The notes under the pieces are model-generated. The model did not search any database and was not told the DNA's origin. It saw only the letters and a program-made list of their open reading frames with translations. Shown piece by piece: positions 1 through 4,863 of a stretch of 7,271 nt of DNA. The stretch covers positions 1 through 7,271 of the forward strand of contig JAJYHA010000493.1 in NCBI GenBank assembly GCA_021784995.1, in the 5' to 3' direction. Source of the DNA: Myxococcales bacterium (GTDB taxonomy: Bacteria; Myxococcota; Myxococcia; Myxococcales; Anaeromyxobacteraceae). Position 1 is the first letter of the stretch; every line of letters begins with the position of its first letter. The translations under genes and the position numbers were made by a program.

Positions 1-131
1 ATCTCCGTGCCGAGCACCACCGCGACGGGGAGCAGGAGCGCCGCCACCGCCAGCACCAGGAGCCCGAGGCGCACCACCAGCCCGCCCAGGAAGGTGGTCA
101 CGCCCCACAGCACGCCGAGGATGGCGCTCAT
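1..131 (-). CDS. Hydrophobic membrane protein, N-terminal part (cut by window edge)
   Basis: The last gene of the minus-strand redox operon that can be seen here; only the first 43 codons lie in the window. The peptide starts MSAILGVLWG and is almost entirely hydrophobic. One or two membrane helices cover roughly residues 3-20 and 22-41, separated by a single Arg at position 21. The start is the ATG at 131, preceded by a GAGGGAG ribosome site inside the end of the cytochrome gene and only 7 bp after that gene's stop, so co-transcription is very likely. In Hmc-type clusters further membrane subunits follow the NrfD subunit, so an accessory membrane subunit of the same complex is a reasonable inference. 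I do not recognise a family from this fragment. Confidence 0.62.
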   Translation of the reverse strand, partial: MSAILGVLWGVTTFLGGLVVRLGLLVLAVAALLLPVAVVLGTE

Positions 132-138
132 GGCTCCC

Positions 139-492
139 TCACGTCCGGTGACAGGCCTCGCAGGACTCGAACCCGAAGGCGCCCTTCCCGTGGCAGGACC
201 CGCAGCCGTCTCCGGCCTCCATCTGCCGGTGGCGGATGGGATCGCCCGTCGCCAGCCGGCCGCGCTCGAGGATCCGGAACCGCCGCGGGTGGCAGGCGAG
301 GCAGTCCGGCCTCCCCTCCTCCACGTGGGAGGCGTGGCGGAAGGTCACGGGCCCGGGGCTCCCCTCCCCCTGCGGGAAGACGTGGTCGCCCGGCAGCCGG
401 GCCAGCCGCCCGGCCGCGCCGGCGCTCCCCGCCGCGACCAGCACCCCCGCGAGCGCGAGCCCCAGCCCTGCGCGCACCGTCGCGCTCCTCAT
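139..492 (-). CDS. Periplasmic triheme c7-type cytochrome c
   Basis: 117-aa small multiheme cytochrome, probably the periplasmic electron acceptor or donor of the membrane complex encoded upstream. A Sec-type signal peptide spans about residues 1-27 (basic start MRSATVR, hydrophobic core, small residues AGSAGAA before cleavage). Three CXXCH heme-c attachment motifs follow: C64-C67-H68, C97-C100-H101 and C111-C114-H115. His53, His56 and His88 are candidate distal ligands. The spacing (FRHASH, then CLACH, then two closely placed C-terminal motifs) is that of the single-domain triheme c7 group in the cytochrome c3 superfamily, common in Geobacter and Anaeromyxobacter. The ATG at 492 overlaps the stop of the preceding small gene as ATGA and has a GGGAGG ribosome site. 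Direction of electron flow cannot be read from sequence. Confidence 0.9.
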   Translation of the reverse strand: MRSATVRAGLGLALAGVLVAAGSAGAAGRLARLPGDHVFPQGEGSPGPVTFRHASHVEEGRPDCLACHPRRFRILERGRLATGDPIRHRQMEAGDGCGSCHGKGAFGFESCEACHRT

Positions 493-653
493 GACGTCCT
501 CCCCTCCCCGCGCGGCGCCGCGCGGGCGGTGCCCGGCGCCGGCTCTCCCTGCACCCACCGCCAGAACCCGACGAAGAGCACCAGGTAGAGGACGGCGAGC
601 AGGTACTCGACGATCTTCGCGGCGTACAGGCTCAGGAACTCGTTCCCGTGCAT
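489..653 (-). CDS. Small one-helix membrane protein of the redox complex (HmcD-like position)
   Basis: 54-aa protein starting MHGNEFLSLY. One clear transmembrane helix lies at about residues 14-33 (IVEYLLAVLYLVLFVGFW), followed by a Trp-rich juncture (WRWVQ) and a short Ala/Gly/Pro/Arg-rich tail that is probably disordered. The ATG at 653 lies 9 bp after the NrfD-like gene's stop, with an AGGGGG ribosome site. The TGA overlaps the cytochrome ATG (ATGA), implying translational coupling. Small single-helix subunits are known between the NrfD-like and later subunits of such complexes; HmcD of Desulfovibrio is about this size. The comparison rests on position, size and topology only. It is likely a structural or stabilising subunit beside the NrfD-like protein. 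Confidence 0.8.
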   Translation of the reverse strand: MHGNEFLSLYAAKIVEYLLAVLYLVLFVGFWRWVQGEPAPGTARAAPRGEGRTS

Positions 654-662
654 GGCGTCCCC

Positions 663-1895
663 CTAGAACTCGCCGCCGAACCGCGGGTCCTCGGAGAGGA
701 TGGGCATGCGGTTCGCGATCCACCGGAACAGGACGACGCCCAGCGTGACGAGCGTGACCGAGACCACGACCTCGGTCCACCGCGGGACGTACCGGACCGC
801 CGCGTTCCAGTTGTAGGCGATGACCGAGACGTTGAGCCGGTTCAGGACGATCCCCAGCACCGCCACCACGGCGCCCGCGCGGACGAAGCGCACGTCCCCG
901 TGGCGCGCCCCGTACCCGTAGAGGAAGGCCGGGACCAGCACGAACCCGACGATCTCGAGGAGGAACCAGGCGCCCCAGCCCGTGACGAGCAGGTCCCAGT
1001 GCCCGCCCTCGGCCACGCCCTGCAGCTTCAGGAAGAAGTAGGCGAAGAGGAGCACCGCCCCCGCCTTGCCCAGGCCGACCTGCAGCCGGTCCATGTCGAC
1101 GTGCCTCCCCGTGATGCGGTGGCGGAAGATCCGGTGCGAGAGCGTCCCCTCCACCACCACCATCGAGATCCCGGCGCAGATCGCGGAGACGAAGAAGAAG
1201 ATGAAGATGTAGGGGGAGTACCAGAGCGGGTGGAGCTTGGCGGGCGCGATGAGGAAGAGCGAGCCCAGCGCCGACTGGTGCATGGTCGAGAAGACGACCG
1301 AGAGCACCGTCAGCCCGAGCATCGCCTTCATCAGGATCTCGTGGGCGCGGCGCCAGCCCAGCCACTCGAAGAAGGGCAGCATGAACTCGAGCGCGAGCAC
1401 GGTCGTGTAGCACATGACGCACCAGGCGACCTCGAACAGCGCCGAGGCGCTCCCGTGGTGCACCAGCGCCATCACCATGTTCCAGGGCTTGCCCAGGTCG
1501 GCCACCAGCCCGAAGACCGCCATCAGGTAGCCGAGGAAGGCGGTGAGGATGGCCGGCCGCACGATCGGGTGGTACTCGTGCATCCCGAGCAGGTGGACCG
1601 CGGCGCCGAGCGTGAAGCCGCCCGCTGCGAGCACGATCCCGGTCATCATGTCGAACCCGATCCAGATGCCCCAGGGCTGGGTCTGGCTCAGGTTCGTGAC
1701 GGCGCCCAGGCCGAAGGCGAACCGGTAGGCCATCACCGGCAGCCCGACCGAGAGGACGAGCGCGCAGGCGATCGTGCCGGGCGTCGCCAGGGAGCGCACG
1801 TACCCGCGGATCCCCATCCCGAGCAGGATCTTCTCGTTGAACCAGGCCCACCCTCCGGGCTGGGCGCCGGCGCCCACCGCCGTCGCGTCACTCAT
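663..1895 (-). CDS. NrfD/HybB-like polytopic quinone-interacting membrane subunit
   Basis: 410-aa integral membrane protein of the NrfD/PsrC superfamily, closest in character to HybB and HmcC (E. coli HybB is about 390 aa). About ten hydrophobic segments are visible, roughly at residues 42-62, 78-100, 115-135, 152-174, 192-215, 226-248, 272-293, 306-328, 338-358 and 374-394. Family-typical stretches include QPWGIWIGFDMMTG (73-86), STMHQSALGSLFLIAPAKLHPLWY (203-226) and NRLNVSVIAYNW (352-363). Such subunits exchange electrons between menaquinone and an FeS partner without heme. The start at 1895 (MSDATAV) is preferred over the in-frame ATG at 1901, because the AGAGGA ribosome site is only 3 nt from the latter. 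The gene overlaps the ferredoxin gene's end by 8 bp, so the two products are probably coupled partners. Polysulfide or other reductase roles are possible; no catalytic subunit is in view. Confidence 0.93.
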   Translation of the reverse strand: MSDATAVGAGAQPGGWAWFNEKILLGMGIRGYVRSLATPGTIACALVLSVGLPVMAYRFAFGLGAVTNLSQTQPWGIWIGFDMMTGIVLAAGGFTLGAAVHLLGMHEYHPIVRPAILTAFLGYLMAVFGLVADLGKPWNMVMALVHHGSASALFEVAWCVMCYTTVLALEFMLPFFEWLGWRRAHEILMKAMLGLTVLSVVFSTMHQSALGSLFLIAPAKLHPLWYSPYIFIFFFVSAICAGISMVVVEGTLSHRIFRHRITGRHVDMDRLQVGLGKAGAVLLFAYFFLKLQGVAEGGHWDLLVTGWGAWFLLEIVGFVLVPAFLYGYGARHGDVRFVRAGAVVAVLGIVLNRLNVSVIAYNWNAAVRYVPRWTEVVVSVTLVTLGVVLFRWIANRMPILSEDPRFGGEF

Positions 1896-2847
1896 GGCCA
1901 TCCGTCCTCTCGTGTCCGGTCCCGCCGGGACGATCGCCGCCCCGGACGCCCGCTCCGCGCTCCGCCTCGCCCTCCCCACGCCCGTCGCCGCCGCGGCGCT
2001 TCGAGATGACGTAGAGGCCCATGAGCAGCGGCGGCCACAGCGTCATGACGAAGGGCGGCGCGCTCAGGGCGCCCTGGACCCGGTCCGGGTAGGGCTCGTC
2101 GCGCACGCGCCGCATGGCGAGCTTCTCGAACGGGACGTCCGTGATGTAGAGCCAGTCGGTCCCGCCGGCCTCGTGCTCGCCGTAGACGTGGTGGTGATAG
2201 CGGTCCGGCTGGCGATAGATGCGGAACCGGGCCAGCTCGAGCAGCGCGCCGCGCTTGCCGAACGCGAGCGCGCCGGTGGGGCACACCTCGGCGCAGGCGG
2301 GCCGCTTCCCCTCGGCCTGGCGGCGCGCGCAGAAGGTGCACTTTCGCACCAGCGGCACCGCCCGGTCGTACTGGTACTTGGGGATCTCGAAGGGGCACGC
2401 GACCATGCAGTACCGGCAGCCCATGCACCGATCGCCCCGGTAGACCACCGGCCCCTCGGGCGTCTTGTCCAGGGCGCGGACCGGGCACGCCGACGCGCAC
2501 GCGGGCGCGACGCAGTGCAGGCACTGGCGCTTGGCGAACCGCTGCTCCCCGTCCCTCCCGATCGGCCCGAACCCGTTCACGACGGTGAACGCCTCGGGCC
2601 CGGTGTCCCGGCGGGTCGCGAGCGCCGACGCCTCGTCGGGCGGCGGCGGGAGGCCGTTCGCCTCGGCGCACGCCGCCTCGCAGGCGCGGCAGCCCACGCA
2701 CAGGGTGGTGTCGACGAGCATGGCGCACTCGTCCTCGCCCGCGGCGTCCGCCTGGGTGACGGCGCGGGCGCGGCTCGCGCCGAGGCCGAGGGCGGTCGTG
2801 CCGGTCACGCCCGCGACGCGGAGGAAGGCCCTGCGGCTCAGCTTCAT
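1888..2847 (-). CDS. Tat-exported 4x[4Fe-4S] ferredoxin subunit, HybA-like
   Basis: 319-aa electron-transfer subunit. The N-terminus MKLSRRAFLRVAG is a twin-arginine signal (SRRAFL) followed by a hydrophobic stretch to about residue 28, so the protein is exported folded. Four Cys clusters follow: C50-C53-C56-C60, C109-C112-C117-C121, C141-C144-C147-C151 and C170-C173-C185-C189. This is the DMSOR-B/HybA/HmcB pattern for four [4Fe-4S] clusters. A C-terminal helix at about residues 263-282 (PPFVMTLWPPLLMGLYVISK) should anchor it in the membrane, as in HybA. A charged Gly/Glu/Arg tail of about 35 residues follows. Length matches HybA (about 328 aa). It would carry electrons between the NrfD-like subunit and a periplasmic partner, here plausibly the triheme cytochrome. 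An extra Cys41 lies outside the clusters. The ATG at 2847 has an AGGAG site 6-7 nt upstream. Confidence 0.94.
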   Translation of the reverse strand: MKLSRRAFLRVAGVTGTTALGLGASRARAVTQADAAGEDECAMLVDTTLCVGCRACEAACAEANGLPPPPDEASALATRRDTGPEAFTVVNGFGPIGRDGEQRFAKRQCLHCVAPACASACPVRALDKTPEGPVVYRGDRCMGCRYCMVACPFEIPKYQYDRAVPLVRKCTFCARRQAEGKRPACAEVCPTGALAFGKRGALLELARFRIYRQPDRYHHHVYGEHEAGGTDWLYITDVPFEKLAMRRVRDEPYPDRVQGALSAPPFVMTLWPPLLMGLYVISKRRGGDGRGEGEAERGAGVRGGDRPGGTGHERTDGHE

Positions 2848-2877
2848 GGTCGACTCCTGGGCTGCGGTCGGGCCGCG

Positions 2878-2949
2878 CTACGCAGCGGCGGTGGTGAGGA
2901 ACGACAGGAACGCTGCGCCGAGCACTGCCAGCGGGAACGCGACGATCAT
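2878..2949 (-). CDS. 23-aa single-helix membrane microprotein
   Basis: A tiny open frame beginning MIVAFPLAVLG and ending with a TAG stop at 2878. Residues 2-20 are almost wholly hydrophobic, with no charged residue anywhere, consistent with one transmembrane helix. Support for translation: its ATG overlaps the TGA of the preceding cysteine-rich gene (ATGA), a full AAGGAGG Shine-Dalgarno lies 6 nt upstream, and it sits 30 bp before the HybA-like gene in the same direction. Small helices of this size stabilise other respiratory complexes (CydX and CcoQ types), which suggests a subunit or assembly role here by analogy only. No family is recognised. It could instead be a leader peptide that couples translation to the downstream gene. 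Confidence 0.6.
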   Translation of the reverse strand: MIVAFPLAVLGAAFLSFLTTAAA

Positions 2950-3170
2950 GGCTCCCCTCCTTCCTGGGTTGCGCCTGGGTGGGACTCGAGCGGCGGCCGG
3001 CGCGGCGCGTCGGTCCGGCGCGCCGCCAGCTCGCGGAACACGGGGCACGCGCCGAAGCCCTCTCCCTCGCACCGGCTGTCCGTCACGACGCGCCGGCTGG
3101 GGACCAGCTTCCTCACGGGGAAGCCGGCGCAGAAGCACATCGTGACCTCGGTGAGATAGGGGCAGCTCAT
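2946..3170 (-). CDS. Small cysteine-rich protein (MSCPYLTEV), first gene of the redox operon
   Basis: 74-aa protein of unknown function at the head of the operon. Five cysteines lie in the first 42 residues: C3, C12, C14, C34 and C42 (MSCPYLTEV, MCFCAGFPVRKLVP, then SRCEGEGFGACPVF). The Pro-rich, polar C-terminus (about 50-74) looks unstructured. There is no signal peptide or membrane segment, so it is probably cytoplasmic. Cysteines at such spacing could ligate a metal or FeS cluster, or act as a redox switch or assembly factor; this is inference. The ATG at 3170 is chosen because GGAGG lies 6 nt upstream and a -24/-12 promoter candidate sits just beyond; the open frame extends to 3227 without comparable support. 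The upstream-located Cys motif resembles small proteins I associate with deltaproteobacterial genomes, but I cannot name a family. Confidence 0.78.
   Translation of the reverse strand: MSCPYLTEVTMCFCAGFPVRKLVPSRRVVTDSRCEGEGFGACPVFRELAARRTDAPRRPPLESHPGATQEGGEP
2956..2962 (-). promoter_or_regulatory. Strong Shine-Dalgarno for the 23-aa microprotein
   Basis: The minus strand reads AAGGAGG here, a complete anti-16S core, 6 nt before the ATG at 2949. It lies inside the last codons of the cysteine-rich gene. It is the best ribosome site in the window and is the main argument that the 23-aa frame is translated. Confidence 0.7.
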
Positions 3171-3465
3171 GGCGCGCCTCCGACCCGATTCCCTTCCAAG
3201 GAACGGGCCAGGGGCGCCGGGTGTCATGGGAGCCGGCGCAGGTCCGCGACAACAGGGCTGCTGGCGGCGGCGTCGCGGGATCCGACGCCCGCGGCACGGA
3301 GCGGAGGACCGTCGCGAGACGCGACGCGGCGATCTGCCCCGGCGTCGGCTCCGCCCGTCGTCACGCGGGGTTCGGCGCCGGAGAGGCCGCCGGTGGATCC
3401 CTCGACACCGTCGAGAGAATCGGCATCCCCGGGAGCGCGCGTCGGCCTCGCGCCCCGGACCGGAC
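3171..3465. promoter_or_regulatory. Intergenic regulatory region between response regulator and redox operon
   Basis: 295 bp without a convincing gene. Near the redox operon it holds the -24/-12 promoter candidate and a GGAGG ribosome site. Further up are two dyads with 3-nt centres: CGTCGCG-AGA-CGCGACG at 3310-3326 and CTCGAC-ACC-GTCGAG at 3401-3415. These lie about 100-115 and 190-205 bp upstream of the -24 box, a usual distance for NtrC-type enhancer sites. The second could instead belong to the 3' end of the response regulator gene, but it has no T-run, so it does not look like an intrinsic terminator. In DNA this GC-rich, short dyads arise by chance, so their function is tentative. Confidence 0.45.
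3195..3210 (-). promoter_or_regulatory. Candidate sigma-54 (-24/-12) promoter of the redox operon
   Basis: Minus strand TGGCCC-GTTCC-TTGGA against the consensus TGGCAC-N5-TTGCA. Spacing is exact, the -24 GG is intact, and there are two mismatches (A to C in the -24 box and C to G in the -12 GC). Transcription would start near 3184, just before the GGAGG site of the 74-aa gene, giving a short leader of about 14 nt. The context supports it: the gene immediately upstream encodes an activator of sigma-54 polymerase. The mismatch at the -12 C lowers confidence. Confidence 0.5.
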
Positions 3466-4863
3466 CTACCTGCGCCCGGAGGTGCCGTCGGCCTCGTCGC
3501 CCCGGCGCAGGCCGTAGCGCTTGATCTTGTTGTAGAGCGTCATCCGGTCGATCCCCAGCGCTCGCGCCGCGTGGGTGACGTTGCCCCCGGCCCACGCCAG
3601 CACGTCCGCGACGTGGCGACGCTCCACGTCCTCGAGCGTGGCCGGCTCGGCGCTCCCGCCCGGGGCGCCGGCCGCCGCCGGCCGGGCCAGGCCCAGATCC
3701 TCGGCCTGCACCACGGGGCCGCGCGCGACGACCGCCCCCCGCTCGAGCACGTTGCGAAGCTCGCGGACGTTCCCCGGCCACGGGTGCGCCACCAGCGCCG
3801 CCATCCCGTCCGGGGAGACCCCGTCGAGGCGCCGCTGCATCTCCTTCGAGAGGCGCTCGAGGAAGTGCTGCACGAGGAGCGGGATGTCCTCGGGCCGCTC
3901 CCGGAGCGGCGGGAGCGTGATGGGGATGACGTTCAGCCGGTAGAAGAGGTCCTCCCGGAACGATCCCCCGGCCGCGGCGCGGGCCAGGTCGCGGTTGGTG
4001 GCCGCGACCACCCGCACGTCGGCCTCGATCGTGTCGGAGCCGCCGACGCGCTGGAAGCGCCGATCCTCGAGGACGCGCAGCAGGTCGAGCTGGAGCTTGG
4101 GCGAGACGTCGCCGATCTCGTCCAGGAACAGCGTGCCGCCCTGCGCCAGCTCGAACTTGCCCTTGCGGCGCGACACCGCGCCCGTGAACGCCCCCCGCTC
4201 GTGGCCGAACAGCTCCGACTCGAGGAGCGTCTCCGTCAGGGCGGCGCAGGAGACCGCGACGAAGGGCCGGGAGGCGCGCGGGCTCTCGGCGTGGATGGCG
4301 CGCGCGAGCACCTCCTTGCCGCTCCCGCTCTCGCCCAGGAGGAGGATGGTCGAGGCGGAGCGCCCGGCCACCCGCGCCAGGTCGAAGACGCGCTGCATGG
4401 CGGCGCTCTTCGAGATCATGTCGTGGAAGCCGTACTCCCGCTTGAGGGCGCGGCGGAGCGCCTCGTTCTCCTGCACCAGGGCCTGCTGCGACACGATCCG
4501 CTGCACCAGGAGCGAGAGCTCCTCCGGGTCGAACGGCTTCAGCAGGTAGTCGTACGCCCCGAGCTTCATGGCCGCCACGGCGGAGTCCACCGTGGCGTAG
4601 GCGGTCATGAGGACGTAGACCGCCTCGGGCCGGATCCGCCGCGCCTCCTCCAGCACCTGGAGGCCGTCCATCCCGGGCATCTTGAGGTCGAGCAGCACCA
4701 CCGCCCAGCGCTCGGGCCGCAGCGCCTCCAGGGCGGCCTTCCCGTCGCCGACCGCCGCCGCGTCGTAGCCATCCTGCCGCAGCCACCGCACCAGGGACTC
4801 GCGGACGATCTCCTCGTCGTCCACCACCAGGGCCCGGATCTCGTGCCGGTCTCCGTCGATCAT
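3466..4863 (-). CDS. Sigma-54-dependent response regulator, NtrC family
   Basis: 465-aa cytoplasmic transcription activator with the full three-domain layout. The receiver domain (about 8-122) has the acidic pair D15/D16, phospho-acceptor D59 (LLDLKMPG), T87 and K109. The AAA+ domain (about 146-385) has Walker A GESGSGKE (177-184), the sigma-54 contact loop GAFTGA (224-229), Walker [12 protein letters not shown] (242-252), the arginine-finger region [10 protein letters not shown] (302-311) and WPGNVREL (362-369). The Fis-type helix-turn-helix (about 424-452) contains [27 protein letters not shown]. All key residues are intact, so it should be phosphorylatable and active with sigma-54. The ATG at 4863 overlaps the kinase stop as ATGA and has a GGAGGCGAGGA site. 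The nearest sigma-54 candidate promoter is that of the downstream redox operon, the probable target (inference). Confidence 0.95.
   Translation of the reverse strand: MIDGDRHEIRALVVDDEEIVRESLVRWLRQDGYDAAAVGDGKAALEALRPERWAVVLLDLKMPGMDGLQVLEEARRIRPEAVYVLMTAYATVDSAVAAMKLGAYDYLLKPFDPEELSLLVQRIVSQQALVQENEALRRALKREYGFHDMISKSAAMQRVFDLARVAGRSASTILLLGESGSGKEVLARAIHAESPRASRPFVAVSCAALTETLLESELFGHERGAFTGAVSRRKGKFELAQGGTLFLDEIGDVSPKLQLDLLRVLEDRRFQRVGGSDTIEADVRVVAATNRDLARAAAGGSFREDLFYRLNVIPITLPPLRERPEDIPLLVQHFLERLSKEMQRRLDGVSPDGMAALVAHPWPGNVRELRNVLERGAVVARGPVVQAEDLGLARPAAAGAPGGSAEPATLEDVERRHVADVLAWAGGNVTHAARALGIDRMTLYNKIKRYGLRRGDEADGTSGRR

Noticed and set aside
139..1851. 570-aa minus-strand open frame spanning the NrfD-like gene and ending in the cytochrome sequence
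   Set aside because: Only its last 117 codons are real (the triheme cytochrome). The rest is an Arg/Gly/Pro-rich shadow of the NrfD-like gene in another frame.
1896..1979. N-terminal extension of the NrfD-like protein to 1979
   Set aside because: Would overlap the ferredoxin gene by about 90 bp and adds non-family sequence; the ribosome site fits the ATG at 1895.
1892..2728. 278-aa alternative minus-strand frame inside the HybA-like gene
   Set aside because: Arg-rich shadow; the overlapping frame has the Tat signal and all four FeS motifs.
3401..3415. Intrinsic terminator after the response regulator
   Set aside because: 6-bp stem with no following T-run on the minus strand.
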